Shown: positions 24,786 to 37,930, counted from the first letter of the stretch. The stretch is 64,000 nt of DNA from Pyrus communis (GCF_963583255.1 NC_084815.1:7983724-8047723); one strand, 5' to 3'. Numbers and translations: made by a program. Notes: generated from the sequence alone by a model not told the origin.

Positions 24786-25209
24786 AATTTTTTATTATTA
24801 TTTAATTTTAAATTTTTTTTTCTAGTTTCATATTTGATTTAAAATAATAATTAAACAAAAAAATTATTATTTTTTAAATAATAATTAAATAGAGGAAGAG
24901 TAATGTATTTATATACTCAAAGAGAAATATACGTACAACTTGAAAATTTTAAACTAATAAAAAACTACGATAAAAATGAAGCTATTTGTTCATCATATAA
25001 GGCGAGATGCAGGTCGGTCTGCAAGTTGGGGTGTTGAACAGAATGCTAGTCGGGTTGCAGGATAGGCTCGGAGGTGGACGGGTCCTAGGCCTGCCGCGGG
25101 TGGAAGGTCTTGAAGGTCGACGGTTTATGGGGCTGCTCCGAGTGAAGGGGCTCGAAGATGGCGGGGCCAACAACATCTGGTGGGAGACAGATGCCGGATG
25201 AGCTAAGGG
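24786..25209. other. AT-rich DNA and the degraded 3' end of the Ptta-like gene
   Basis: 24786-24960 is an AT-rich stretch without features. From about 24985 leftward-transcribed coding-like sequence begins and continues into the next entry. Confidence 0.4.
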
Positions 25210-27095
25210 CCTCAACGATAAGCGTGAGCTTACTCCTTAGGTCGGCTACCTCATGTGTCAATGCCGTGACCTGGCCTTGTGGCTGGGCAGATGATAAGGC
25301 CTTAGTGGCATGCTGACGAGCATGCCAAATTCCCCGACAATATTTCCCCAGTCTCTGCCTGACAGTCTAATCCAAGGTCTCAGTCAGGATCTGAAACCCC
25401 TCATCCTTGGGCAGATCCACGGCACGATCGGAGTGTCTAGGGGAAGCTGGAAGGCGTACTCCTAAAGCTCAATCTGGCTCATCTCCACCATCATGGCCTA
25501 TGACAATAAGATAGGAAATGGATTAGTAATAATTAATATTAAATTAAATTTTGTAAAATTTAGAAGCTAAGGTACTAATTTAAAATTAAGTTTTACTTAC
25601 GTGCAGCTGCTTGACGAGCTTATCCCTCAGGCAAACATAAACATCTTAAAGACGTCTACCTCAGGGAATTTTGAACCCATTGATACAAAAAAAAGATAAA
25701 AACAATGTTAGTGCGAAAAAGAAATTCAATATTTGTCAGAAATTGGAAATGCCAATATTAAACACCTTATTACTTGCTGTCGTGCCTCCATCCTATATAA
25801 GAAGGGACTAGACCCAGAATGGTGGAGAAGAGTCTTCTTGTCCCAGTTGATCTTATTCGCCTTCGCCTTCTTAAGTTAACATAATGAACGTATTAGTGTA
25901 ATATTAAAGAAAATGAAACAAAAAATTAACCAAATTAGTAATAATTTTAAAAAATTAGAAAAATCAAGTAATAAATATTTACATACGTACCAGATATGCG
26001 GGCTCCTGAAAATGGGCACAGAGCCACGCCCAGCCGTTCGCCTGGTGCTCCAACTCTAGCGGGCAACCCTCCTCGAAAGCAACCTTGGGATAATTAAACA
26101 ACTTAAAATGTTTGTGGAGGTCACTTTTCCACTACTTGTACCAGTGTGAGAACAACATGTTCAGGTAGCTGTCCATTGATTCGTTTATGTCGTCGAAATT
26201 GTAGTTTCTCAACAATTTAGCAAGTATTAAATTCAAATAATTAAAAAAATTAAATTAAAAATAATGTTAAATATGGAAAATATTTTTTTAATATAAATAA
26301 TATTAACTTTATACAAAATTATATAAAACAAAGTTAGCTACTTACCGACAAAAAGTTGCGAACGTTGGCCTTCGTCTCTGTCGGGATTTCATGCCACGAT
26401 TTCCACAACATAAAGCAATTGATTCCAACGACGTGTCCAACATCGTGTACTAATGCACTATGCTGCTCTGGTGTAGGTGTAGCCCGATGCCGCTCATCGT
26501 ATCCAATCATGATATGCCCGTTGGTCACCAGGGTGACTTGCCCCATCTTCAGCTGTCGGCAAGGTCCTCGAGTGTTTTTCTTATCTGCAAAAAAATTTAA
26601 AATGTCAAACATACACTAAAAATTCTACCAAAATTTCGGCAAAACCTCCTCTATAATTATAATATTTCCCAACACCTGCAAATAGTAAAAAACTACATTT
26701 GATATCCAACCACACAATTGCAGCATGCAACAATTTAGTTTTAACACAAAAAATGCATAACAGTTGCAACAATTTATTTTTAACAACTATTGACCAAATA
26801 AACAATAATATGCAAATTAATTTTAGTTATTTTACCTGGGTGGGTGCCGTCGACATCGGATGTGGATGTCGATGCCAATGTCAGGGGTGCGGGTGCGCCG
26901 GTGAGTATGACTTGTGCTAGGCAGAAGCGCCACCGAAGACGTTGATGACACTGGCGCCTGTGTCACATCGGGTGCTCCTGGCGCAACCACTGGAGGCTCC
27001 ACTGTCGTTGGAGCACTCCTCACAGTAGGAGGTGGTGGAAGCAGTGCGGGGGATCCACTGCTCGCAGCCCAGCGGCTAGAAATAAGCCGAGACAT
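24985..27095 (-). pseudogene. Ptta/En/Spm-type plant transposase (CACTA second gene)
   Basis: The minus-strand exon series reads: 27095-26832, a proline/serine-rich N-terminus; 26612-26334, with KKNTRGPCRQLKMGQVT and WKSWHEIPTETKANVR; about 26190-25990, with HFKLFNYPKVAFEEGCP and WAWLCAHFQEPAYL; about 25865-25770, with INWDKKTLLHHSGS; about 25675-25600, with SKFPEVDVF; then 25500-25210 and a coiled C-terminal end (ALTHEVADL). This order and these motifs are typical of Ptta-type plant transposases. In-frame stops (for example after WYK and in the later exons) indicate decay. In CACTA elements this protein is thought to bind the subterminal repeats, which fits the TTGCGCGACGAA arrays here. Confidence 0.7.
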
Positions 27096-27099
27096 GTAG

Positions 27100-27960
27100 A
27101 AAATTTAAAATTAACTAAAATTAATAATTAAAATACAAACTAAATCACAATACCCCAAAAATTATCCTAACTTTGAAACTAACAAATTCTCCTAAAATAA
27201 CTAATTTCAACTACACTTTTACTTTCATATAAAAAATGTAACCAAAATTTTGCAAATTACTCCCAAAATGAGTAATGACACACTTTTTACAAACGTAATA
27301 AAACTAATTCCCTAGAACCCTAACCTAATCCTCTAAAACCCTAACCTAATCCGGCCCCTAAAAACTAACCCAAACCTTAATCTAATAACTTAGATTAACA
27401 AATTAATCCGCACATTAACGTTAAACTAATTCGGCCCTAAATATTGCCCCCAATAAAAATTAACCATAATGTACAAACTAAAAATTAACCCTAATGTAAA
27501 TTAGCCCTAAATTACATTCCCCTAATAACCTTAATTAGATTCTAATAACCCTAAACCCTAATTAAGGAATGTAAATGGAATTGAAAAAAAAAAAAAAGGA
27601 ATTGAATATATGCCTGGAGATGGAGGACGGCGGCTGGGGTGACCGATGGTGAGAGAGGGAGAGAGGGACGACGGCGTGAGAGGATGGCAGCGCTGTGGGT
27701 ATAGGAGAGGGTGGCTGAGAGAGAGGAGCAAGTGGTTGAGCGGGAGAGAGTAGTTGAGCGAAAGGGAGATAGTAGCTGAGATAGAGGGTGAGTGCACGAT
27801 AGAGTGGCTGGGAAAATCGCGAGAGGAAGAAAGTGAGGGGAGAGGAATAGGCATTCTGGAATAATTAAAATGAAGACTTTTGGGCGACGCAGTTTTTGTC
27901 GCATAAATAAACACGTGTCGTAGAAGATTTGTCGTGCAAAATTTTTGAATTTTGGTGGAA
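27100..27960 (-). other. Probable 5' leader of the Ptta-like gene plus subterminal repeats
   Basis: 27280-27560 has repeated taaccctaa-type runs. 27600-27850 is purine-rich on the + strand (gagagagg runs) and resembles 46490-46700 in the second CACTA block, suggesting a shared leader or promoter region. 27870-27935 carries gcgacg and gtcgtgcaaa subterminal motifs. Confidence 0.45.
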
Positions 27961-27970
27961 ATTTAAATTT

Positions 27971-29042
27971 GGATGAATTACATCTTCATATTTTAGGTTT
28001 GGGGTCTATTTCAATTCCTTACAATATCTTCAAAACATTTCACCTCCATACCTTAAGCATTATTTTATTTCAAAATAATATATCTGTTACATTTTCCATC
28101 TATTGATCTGTTAAATGAAACCCACTATCCTTCCCCCCAGCGACCCGCATCCCTATCCCTAACCCAAAACCCAAAAAACCTGCTGCTGCAGCAAGAAGGA
28201 GAAGAAGAGGGAGGAAGAAGAAGAGGGAAAAAAAAAAAAAAAAAAAACCTGCAGCAGGAGGAAGAATAAGAAGAGGGAGGAAGAAAAAGAGGAAAAAAAA
28301 AAAAAAATGTGCAGCAGCAGTAGCAAGAGGAAGAAGAAGGAATAAAAAACCCCAAACCCAGTTCGTCCCCCCTCCCCCCCGGGACCCACCTCCCTCCCCC
28401 CGGCATCACGCGACCTCCCCCCCCCCCCCCCCCCCCCCCGCGACCCACCTCACACCCCCCTGGGGGCTACGCGACCTTCCCCCCTTCCCCACCCCCCTCG
28501 GGTCAGGATCTCGTGATTTTCAGTATGGGTGAGTTTTGAAAATATTTTGAGTTTGAGATGATTTTTGGACTGGTTTTGTAGTAGATCCACCTAATCTCGG
28601 GTGGAATTTTTGTGGGTGATGGGGGATTTTTGGGAGGGGTGATGGGGAATGGGAGAAAGGGGTGGCTCAGGTGGAACGAATTGGGACTTTTTTTTTTTTT
28701 TTTTTTTTTTTTGCCTCCCTCTTCTTCTTCTTCTTCTTCTTGCAGGGTTTTGGATTCTGGGTTATGGTCGCTTGGAGGGGGGCGAGGGAAGGCATTGGTT
28801 TTAATTTTTTTTTTTTTTCAAAAAATTCAGGTTTAAAAAAAAAATTAAAAAAATATTTTATTTGCCACGTGGCAGACATTTGGCAGTCACGTCAGCATTT
28901 AACAGATCAATGGATGGAAAATGTAACGGAGGTATTATTTTGAAATAAAATAGTACTTAAGGTATGAAAGTGAAATGTTTTAAAGATGTTGTAAGGAATT
29001 GAAATAGACCCCAAACATGAGGTATGAAAGTGTAATTTACGC
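27971..29042. mobile_element. Non-autonomous Mutator-like element with perfect 9-bp TSD
   Basis: Terminal inverted repeats of about 150 bp share blocks such as tttggggtctatttcaattcc and ttattttgaaataaaat. The flanking 9-bp duplication tttaaattt (27962-27970, 29043-29051) is perfect. The interior is low-complexity: purine runs at 28195-28330, a 23-base C run at 28417-28439, and poly-T/CTT at 28686-28742. Open frames here are compositional artefacts. It inserted between CACTA subterminal motifs. Confidence 0.88.
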
Positions 29043-29449
29043 TTTAAATTTTCATGAAAATTTAAACGGCATGCCAAATATTATGGAGTGTGCAACCAAT
29101 CAAAGTTATTTGTTGCGTAAAGAGTATTTGCGCGACCAATTCTTGTTATTCAATGCTCAAATATCTGAACTATTTAAAAAAAAAAGTTGAATTTTTTTGG
29201 TTGCCTCTACGTAAAATTAAAACACTTGCACGACAAATTCTTGTTATTCGTTGCGTAAATATCTGAAGAATTTGAAATTGAATTGTTTTGGTAAACCCTG
29301 CGTTAAATAGATACATAAAATTGAATATATTTTATGATACATACAATTGCATTTAATTTAAATATATGATCAAGAAATGACAATAAATATACTTTCATAT
29401 AATTTACAAAGCAATTCAAAATTAAATTACATTAATATTAGCTCACTTC

Positions 29450-31570
29450 TGAACTATAATAACTTTTGATATTGTCGTTGTCTTCATTTTCAATCTCACA
29501 TTCCTCATCATCGATAGGTACGTCACCGTCGTCGTTCGTGGCCTATGGTGGATCATATTGGGGAAGATCACCTAGGTCAATTGAAATTGGCTCAATTGGT
29601 ATTTAGATTCCAGCAACTCCCAGTATTTGAAATGGTTGTTGGACAAGATTACTATCATGCAGTGTTTCCGCACCAATTTCTATCTAAGATTTTAGACGTT
29701 TATCAGTGACGTTGATATTGTTGTCATTGGCACTAGGAACTCGGTCCAGTAAGCAATGCCTTATCCGGCAAGTGAACCGTAACGTAGGTTATACTTGTGA
29801 AGAAAGTTGGAACAAATATTTGTTCAAACTTGTAGAGGATCTGGACAATGTCGTGGTGCAACTGATTAACGTCCGTTTTTAGCAACGACCTTGCAGTCAA
29901 TTGCAAAAAAAATCCAGACAATAATATAATTGGCTTGACCACATCATTGGGCAACATGTGTTGAATACCAACAGGAAGTAGGCGTTATAGAATCCCATGG
30001 TAATCATGACTCTTCAATCCAAAAAGTTTACCGCCATCAACATTCACGCAACACCCAATATTTGAAACATACCTATCTAGAAACTTGACAGAAGATAGAA
30101 ACTTCAAAAACTCTTTTTTTATTTTTTTTATTATTTTTTTATTTTTTATTTTTTATTTTTATCTTTCAGTTTAAGTGAAAAAAATGTAAGGAACCTTTTG
30201 GCTATGTTGCCATCCCTATTCATCCATAAACAAGGTCGTATGCCCATTATCTTCAATAGAAACGAGCTTTGACCATGTGTCGAAGACATTTTTCTTAACA
30301 TGCATAACATCAAGGTTGTGTCTGAGTTTTAACATAGACCAGTATGGGAATAAAAAAACATAGACATGTGGGTCCAGTTCAGATGTGTTTATGGTCAGGA
30401 CCTAGTTACAGTTTTCCTAAACGGAGCAAAATCCAAACAGTTAAGTTGTTCCAAATCTAATCACCAAACCATTCTCTGGGTCTTAACCGCAACTCTATTT
30501 TGCCATCAAACTCTTTGTCCTTCTCACGCCACTCGTGGTCCCATGGCAACCATCTTCGATGACTAAACTAGCAAACTGGGCAATGGTATATAACCCTTAG
30601 TGCTTCACCAGGAAACCATGACATATGTGGGAACATCGTTTATAGTCTACATCATTGCTGCTCGCATTACAAACATATTCCTAGTAGACTTATCGTACGT
30701 ATAGACACCGTTTTCCATAAATCCTCTAGCTCATCAACCAACGACCACAAATAAATATCAACTAACTTACCGAGATCCTTGATTATCAAAAAAGTTATCA
30801 TCATAAATTCTTCCTTCATGCATTTCCAAGGCGGCAAATTATACAAAAAAATGAATATCGTCCAAGTGTTGTGGTATTGGTTTAGAACCTCGAAAAGATT
30901 GAATCTGTCTGTGGCAAGTCTTAATCTAATGTTACAAGGCTCGACTACAAAATTGGGGTACATCTGATCAAAATCTTTCCATGCCTTATGTCCGCAAAAT
31001 GCCTTATCACATCGTCATCCACCCAACTTTCCTTATGTTATCTAATGTCGCTTGTAGTAAGCGTTGACATATATAATCGTTGCTACCTCGACTTTAGTGG
31101 TAGATAACGTATAACTTTCTGTGGAATCTTCATCGTTCTATTATGGGATGTCATTTTGAACCTCAACTCATTATATACATGGCATTTATCCAACACTTTA
31201 TTTTCCTTATAGAACAATATAGAATTATTTTTGTAAGCATGATTTTTTTTCATAACCCAAACTGAGACGATTCAACACCTTTTGCACACTTATGCTCTTT
31301 CGACAAACTTTTGTCCTTTGGAAGCGTTCTCTTGAAAACCCCAAAAAGTAGTCAAAACACTAGTTCAAAATTCAATATTTTTCTTTGCCATGCATCAACT
31401 CCACAATAGTCGTGAGCACTGAATTGTCTTCACATCCCGGGTATAATTCTTGGTGGCCACTTTTTAATAGTTTTTCATATTGTTTGAAAGCTTCATTGTT
31501 CATGTGTGCTGGCACATCATCACCCTCTTTTTGGTTGATGTTCATTGAAGGAAATGAAAAAACGTCATTT
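29450..31570 (-). pseudogene. Decayed CACTA TNP2 transposase
   Basis: Read on the minus strand with frameshifts. The N-terminal region (31560-30990) has VYYKENKVLDKCHVYN-like, KIPQKVIRYLPLKSR and DDVIRHFADI segments. The Transposase_21 core piece (30963-30667) reads NIRLRLATDRFNLF, YNLPPWKCMKEEFMM, VDIYLWSLVDELEDLW. A HVKKNVFDTW motif lies near 30290. The DUF4218 piece (about 30030-29733) reads GLKSHDYHGIL, LPNDVVKPIILLSGFF, and VHLPDKALLTGP. An acidic C-terminus follows to about 29450. The middle, including part of the catalytic core, is deleted. TNP2 is the enzyme that cuts and joins CACTA elements; this copy is dead. Confidence 0.82.
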
Positions 31571-31616
31571 ATAATATCTATCGCTTAAGGCCAAAGGGCA
31601 TGACCACATCATTTAT

Positions 31617-31661
31617 AAAATCCAGACAATAATATAATTGGCTTGACCACATCATTGGGCA
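31617..31661. repeat. 45-bp duplicate of a TNP2 segment at the Gypsy breakpoint
   Basis: Identical over 45 bp to 29909-29953 (starts aaaatccagacaata). It sits out of place at the edge of the truncated Gypsy element. A second partial match to the same source (gcatgaccacatcatt, 31598-31613) lies beside it. Confidence 0.85.
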
Positions 31662-34600
31662 TGTCAAAGGGTGACCATGCGAAAACATCACGATTTTTGC
31701 TAAGGAAAGCTGTAAGTTCTTCATTCTCCATCAGGCTTAGACGTGAGTCGATTCTAGCCGTCTTTTTCGACTGGTGAGGGTCAAGAAAAAGCGGAGTCTT
31801 TTTGGGGTTTCCATCCTAACTTATCTTCCAGGGCATTGTCGACCTTCACGCCATCTTCTTGACCTGCCTGCTGTAATTGCTATTTGGTGAAGGTAGGGTC
31901 ATCTTTTTGCACTTCAGCTACTATTGTTAGGGTGAAAGACTTTTTCTTCGACTCCTTAAGAATTTGTACAGTGCATCGTCTAGACATGGTATGGTCGCCT
32001 TTGATCTCTCTAACTGTTCTTCCCAAGATGCGAAATTAGATTTTCTGATACTCGATTGAGGTCACAACTCCAATCTTCACTAGCCAGGGTCAGCCCAGTA
32101 ACCCGTTATGGGGATATGGGTCGTTAACGATCATGAAAGTCTATGATGAGACAATCGAGGGGCTGGTTACATCGAGTGTGATAGTGCCAATGACGGTTGA
32201 TGTAGGTTCGTTAAATTTGGTCAAAACCTTCACCTTGTGTTGGATTGTGCTTTCTAGGCCTATCATCTGGATGATTGATAGTTGTTGAATGTTAACTGAG
32301 CTGTTGTTGTCCACCATAATTTTGTCAACGATGACGTGGGCCAGTTGAAGAGAAATCACCTAGGCGTCGTCATGGGGAAAGTCTATTCCCTCAGCGTCCT
32401 GCTCAATGAAGTCGAGATTAGTCCAGGTACAACATCTATGGCTTGAACCTGGTAGACCGATCTCACCTACTGGATTTTCCTTTTCTTGGAGTTGTTGGTG
32501 GCCCCCAGATGCTTGGATTCGGCAAAGATTCCATTGATTCAGATTGTCTTGGTTAGGGGTTCGACATTGGCATCTGTCTCTCGCCTTGGCCAGGCAGCTG
32601 GTCTGTTCACATACTGGTCGCACTTGCCTTCCTTCACGAGCTGCTCAAGGTACGTTTTCCACATGGTGCAATCATTAGTTGCATGCCTGGGACCTTTATG
32701 GAATGCACACTACTTTGTCTGGTCTTTCTTGGAGGTGTTCCCTTTCATGGGTAGCGGCAGGTTGAACCACGGTTTGTCCATGAGATCACGAATTATTTGG
32801 TTGATTGGGACCGAGAACTTGGTGTATGTCTTGGGAGCTGTGACTCCCTTTGCTGAGGACCGGTCCCTGCGTTTATCTCTTGGCTTGTTTTTGTTGTTGA
32901 GCGGTTTATCGCTCGCCTTCTTCTGAGTCGGTTTCGTGTCTCTGCGTGGCTACTTAGGCGATTTCTGGAAACTCTTTTCTTCATCCTACAGGGAGTGCTT
33001 TTCTACCAAAGCATAAGAATTTGCCAGGGACAAGTTCTCGCCTATAATCAATTCTCCGAAAAGTGGGTGATCTACTAAATGCCCCTTTCGGAATGCTGAG
33101 CATACGATGTTGTCATCGTGTCTAACAATCTTCGCCTTCTCCACCTTAAATCTCTTGACGTATGTGCGGAGTGACTTATTCGGGTCATTCTTCATGTTGA
33201 AGAGATGGTCAAACTTCTTTTTAATCGAGTAGTAAAATAAATATTCCTTAGTGAAAACCAAAGAAAGTTCGCTGAAGTTTCAGATTGAACATGGCAGCAG
33301 GGTGTGGAACGAGTCTTGTGCCTCGCCTTAGAGCGTCATGGTAAAGATCTTGCACATGAGAGCGTTATCGTTGGCGTAGAGTGTCATGGCACTTCGGAAG
33401 TGCATCAAGTACCTGTCCGGATCTTCATCTCCCTTGAATAAGGTGAAATGTGGCGGGATGAACTTCCGCAGTGGCTTCGTCTACTCGATCTCATCTACAA
33501 AGGGTGGCCTGCTCAGGTTGGCCACGTTTTTACAAAGGGCATCGTCGGTAGTGTCAACACGCTGGAATCAGCGTAGTTGTTCTGCTACAAGCCTTTGTAC
33601 TTCCTCTTGGATTTGCACTTGGTGAGGCAGTAGAGCCTCCAATTGCCCCTAATGTTGACCTACTAGTCTATATTGCTATTCGGCATGTCCTGCTCGTCTG
33701 TGCCGCGGTTGCTGTACATATGGTTCATGTTGTGCTACTCACTGTCTTGCTTGGCGGGGGCTACTAATGGAACTTGAGCTGGACTGCTCACATGCTCTTC
33801 TCTAGGCATCAAGTGGTTGCCTACTCCATTGCCTTATAGGAGGATCTCCTTATGGGTCTTGCCTCTTGTGGACGCTTCACCTGGAATGTCCTGATAGCTC
33901 ATCGGAGTGTGGACCCAACCTCGAGTGCACACTGACTCGTGAGCCGAGTCAGGAATGAACGTTTCTTTGTGCATTTGGGCAGGAGAAGACGTTTCCTAGA
34001 GGGCCCAAACTAGAGTGCACACTACCCGAACTCACGGTTTGTGGCAGGTTAAGCTGCTCTTTGCTGGGTGATGCTAACTAAATAAGCACACAAATTAAAA
34101 CCCTCTTTTGACAATTGTAGTATATGAATAAGTAGGGATCGTTCTTAACGGGGGATTAGGAGGGATTGCAAAATCACTTGGAAACTGACTCAAAAACGTA
34201 AAACAAAGGTTAAAACACTAAACTAGACTCAAAGAATGCAAAACTAAACAATAAAACACTAAAACAAATCAAAAGACTCAAAACAGCCCCAAAACACTCA
34301 AAACTGCCTTAAAAACACTTTTTGGGCAGTTTTAAGCACTTTGACTACTTTGGACGAATTTGGGAAATAAATTGAATCAAAACACTTAGAAACACAAACT
34401 AAGACACTTCCTAACTAAATTAGACACTAAAGTAAAGGGGGATTGAGTTTTTGACGAAATTAACTAAAATGCACAGATTCTAATTTAAAACAGATAGTAA
34501 AGATGAATGTGATGAAAATATGGATGGAATGCTAGCTAGAAGGTTCTTCTCCACACATGTCACACTTGCATACAAGATGATTTTCGGTTGGTCTTTCGAT

Positions 34601-37078
34601 GAATTATGAAACTCAACACTCCGGGTTAATTAGGTCCGCTTAAATTAACCTTCAGATTTCCCTAGAATCATTGAATTGGATGAATATGCATCGCAAACAA
34701 ATTATTCCTAACAAGTTCTCTATATGAACAGCATGATAAAGATACAAGTTAGAATCATTACGTTCTTTGGAAATCATAAGTGTTGACGAGGCATTCGTTA
34801 CTATGATGAGCATGAAACTAGTGCCAAGAATTCATTTAACGCGATTGTTTATAAGCAACCTCCACTACTTGTGAATATAAGTTCATAACGATTAGGTGAA
34901 ACTTACTTATATTCTAGCGTCATATTCATGCATGAAAATTAAGCGTGCACTCTCAATAAACATACACAAATAAGTTATCAATCAAGCAGTTAAACAAATT
35001 GAATCCACAATACATGAAATTCCAACCAAAGGTAATCAAATCATATTACAAGCATAAACATAGTTTCGAATCACCCCCTAGCTAATTAGGGATTTAGCCT
35101 CTCATGTTCATAGAAAGAGAAATAAAATTGAGTTTAAACATAACGAACAAAAGATTGATTACACCTAGAACGCACAACGAATCCACTTGAATTTCTGCGC
35201 GTCCAAGCTCCTCTTTCTCCTTTCCTTGCTGCGGCAGAGATGCTTTAGGGAATTTATGGATGTTATTTTGGGTTGGGGGTGGATTTAGGGAAGTGTGGTG
35301 GTGCGGCAAGGTGGTGGAGTGATGGAGGAAGGTTTGTATAGTGGCTGGAATGGTGGAGGAAGGCTGCGGCAAGATTGGATAGTGGCTGCAATGGAGGGGG
35401 AATGCACGGATTGAATGAAGAATGGGGATGGTTTTTGCGGCTGAGAGGTTTTGTGAGTGATGGGAGGCTACGGCTTAGAGTGAATTAGGTTGAATGATTC
35501 ATGGGAGGCACGGCTTAGAAAAGGAATTAGGTTTTTGTGGCTGAATGATATGAATGATTGAGAGAGAGCTAGGGTAGAATAGGTGCGGCTGAGATGGTTT
35601 GATAAAATGAATGGAAGGCTACGGATTCAAGGGGGGATATGGAAAGGTGCGGCTAAGTGTGTAAAACCTAGGGTTTGAAATATGTTTTGTTCCAGAAATT
35701 AACCCTAGCTTATTTTTATTAACTCAAATAAATTCAAAGGCTTTTAGAATTTAGGAAATAAAATCAGAAATTAAAGAGGGAAAGATTAAAGGGTGTGGCT
35801 AGGGTTAGGTTAGGAGAGGGAAATAGGGTTTAATTACATAACACTAGACAAAAATGCTCCCCCTTGCATGGCAAGGAAAGGGAATAAGGGTTAAGGCACG
35901 GCAAGGTTGTGTAATTGGGCTAGGGCCTTTGTTTTGTGTCCTAAAGTGCATACGAGGCCTAAAAAGTGGCTAGAAAATATGGACGTTTAGATTAGGAAAG
36001 GTTACCAAAACGGGAAACCTAGGGTTAACTTTCCTACTTCAAGTAGGAAACCTTGTTTGAGTGGGAATCCTCGTTTTGGTAGGATTTCATCGTTGGAGTA
36101 GGAATTCATCGTTTCTTCAAGTCTTCAACTCATTCATTCCTCTTTCGCTCCAAAAGACTCCAATTTGCATCTTCTTGCACACTTTGGCCTTATAATCTGA
36201 AAATACATAAAAGTGGCCTTAAACACTAAAATAACTAAGTAAACACAACATAAATGCACGAGAACAAGCTAATTAAGTCGCATGAATATGCTTCTATCAC
36301 TGGGACTCCGCTGGAATAAGTCATGTTCTTCTGCCCTTGTCCTACCTCGGGACATCTCGTCTGAAGCGCGTTGCATCTTGATGCGCTCAAGGAGTTGGTT
36401 CACCAAAGTGGTATGCTGCGCAATGGCGTTCGTCAAATTGACGACCTCCCAGAGCTGGTTGTGCTTGCGACTTGGATTGGAAGAGCCTGGATAATGGGCG
36501 TCTCTATATGTGGTGGAAGTATAATGGACTGTACGTACAAACCTCAGGCCCAAAACAGGCATTTCTGTAGAAAAGTGGGGTGTTGGTAACCTTGAATCGA
36601 TTGCGGGACCTATGGTCGGAATTTGGATCGCTGGAGATGGCCTTAGAATAGATTGGGCCGTGGGCTAGGTCGTCGAAGCGAGTCGCGAGGCGCGTTGGAC
36701 TAACGCTTGCTCGCTTTGGTCTTGCATGGTTATTGACTCTCTTGGCCGTTGGGCTACCACATCATGGCCTGCTGCCTGAGTGGCTTGGGCTTGGGCTCGT
36801 TGAGCTGCTTGGTTGGCAGCAGAAGCTGCATTAGGCTGAGCCTCCTGCCCAGGGCTTACCATGGCAGCTACCAAGTTCTGGGCCTCTTGCCCATAGGCTT
36901 GGAATTGGATATAAACCCTTTGTCTAGGGTTCAGTAGGGAGCGGCGTTGCAGGGGCAGCGGTGGTGGGAGTGGTGTTGTGGCCTGGTGGCCTTGCCATGG
37001 CTGCTGGGTCACGGTGATGATGGTGGTAGCACGGCTCCACAGCGATGGGTCTCCTCCTGCTGCCGTGTTGAGCCTCAA
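31662..37078 (-). pseudogene. Gypsy gag-protease remnant
   Basis: The gag N-terminus lies at 37078-36305 (Gln/Ala-rich, then a LVNQLLERI segment). It resumes beyond the inserted LTR at 34063. The retrotransposon gag domain is at about 33450-32990 (DPDRYLMHFRSAMTLYANDN, LRTYVKRFK, HPLFGELI). A CCHC-like knuckle region reads CAFHKGPRHATNDC near 32700. The protease (32359-32141) has VDNNSSVN where the family has DNGSS, so the active-site glycine is replaced. Multiple stops and frameshifts. It would have supplied the capsid and processing enzyme; it cannot now. Confidence 0.8.
34069..36299. mobile_element. Solo LTR, family B, inside the Gypsy gag
   Basis: It starts tgatgctaac and ends ttctatca, with a perfect 5-bp duplication ctggg (34064-34068, 36300-36304). 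Its length is 2,231 bp. The flanks rejoin as gag coding sequence. It contains taggga/aagtaggaaa-type runs and no retroelement protein. Its internal organisation resembles family A (a paired gggatta and ccgattaggt-like core), so the two families may be distantly related. Confidence 0.9.
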
Positions 37079-37330
37079 GGACCTCCATCGTGGGGCTATG
37101 TCCTAGTCACCTCTCTCTAGTCTAAATCCTTACATGTAGGAGGTTCTGTTCGTCATAGTTTCTGAATTTCCTACCATTGTATCCTTTCTCCAGGGATTGG
37201 TCAAGAAACTTTTCTAGGAAAAATTAATTGATACGACGTGTGAGAAATTCAATGTAATAGAAAATTCAAGAAACAAATGCAAGAGGCTTCTTCGAGTATT
37301 TTGAATCAGCTCTCAATGAAAGCACCAATT

Positions 37331-37930
37331 TGTCGATGCAAATTTCTGTCATCTTCAGTCTTGACGAAAATGCACTTACAAAACAATTAACACCTTTGAT
37401 CAAAGACCTAAGCCACAAATGCCTATAAGGTTAGGGGGGGTTAGGTCAATGGATCTCTGATGCCTAAGTTAGTTTCTCTGAGAGAGTAAAGTGTTTAAGG
37501 CTTTTTAAGGTTGCAAAAGCTCTGAAAATTTGGTAGAATATGGGGTATTTATAGGGATTGGGCCGGCCGTATGGTGTTTAATGGGGAGATATTCTCTAAA
37601 TATTCCCAAGATAATTAATAGGAAATCATATCTTGAGATAATGGGGTAATAATCCCTAATTGATTTAAATTAGGATTACTTACTTGATTGGAGTAAATCT
37701 TCAATTATGAATGTATTAAAGATAGGATTTGGGTAATTAATCCTTATCTTTAATTCCTTGCCAAGGACAGGTGAGCTGTGGGCAGTTGTGTTCTACTGTT
37801 GAGCCTTCCAGGGATATAAGCTGCAAGTAGGAGCATCCGAGAAACCTTCCCATTTATTAAGGGCTTGTCCTTCTTGAATAAAAGTCCACGTGTCGCCTCT
37901 AGAATATTTGAGAATATTTTAGGCTCCACA
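37331..37930 (-). repeat. 5' LTR of the truncated Gypsy element
   Basis: Read on the minus strand it starts tgtggagcc and ends catcgaca. It has a TATA box (ccctataaatacc) near 37555 and is followed directly by the PBS. Confidence 0.8.

Larger units (their letters stand above)
31662..37930 (-). mobile_element. Truncated Gypsy retrotransposon (5' LTR, gag, protease only)
   Basis: On the minus strand it starts with an LTR (37930-37331), then a PBS (ttggtgctttcattgagag near 37329-37310), then gag and protease coding. It stops abruptly at 31662 just after the DVFAWSP motif that normally precedes reverse transcriptase. Reverse transcriptase, RNase H, integrase and the 3' LTR are missing. A solo LTR (34069-36299) interrupts gag. 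Confidence 0.82.

Noticed and set aside
24982..25215. Two opposed frames at 25.0-25.2 kb as separate genes
   Set aside because: Both overlap the degraded C-terminal exon of the minus-strand Ptta-like pseudogene.
28125..28943. Glycine-, serine- and phenylalanine-rich open frames on both strands
   Set aside because: They come from C runs, purine runs and poly-T/CTT inside the Mutator-like element and have no domain content.
36371..37078. Plus-strand frames in the Gypsy gag region
   Set aside because: They are shadows of the minus-strand gag frame.
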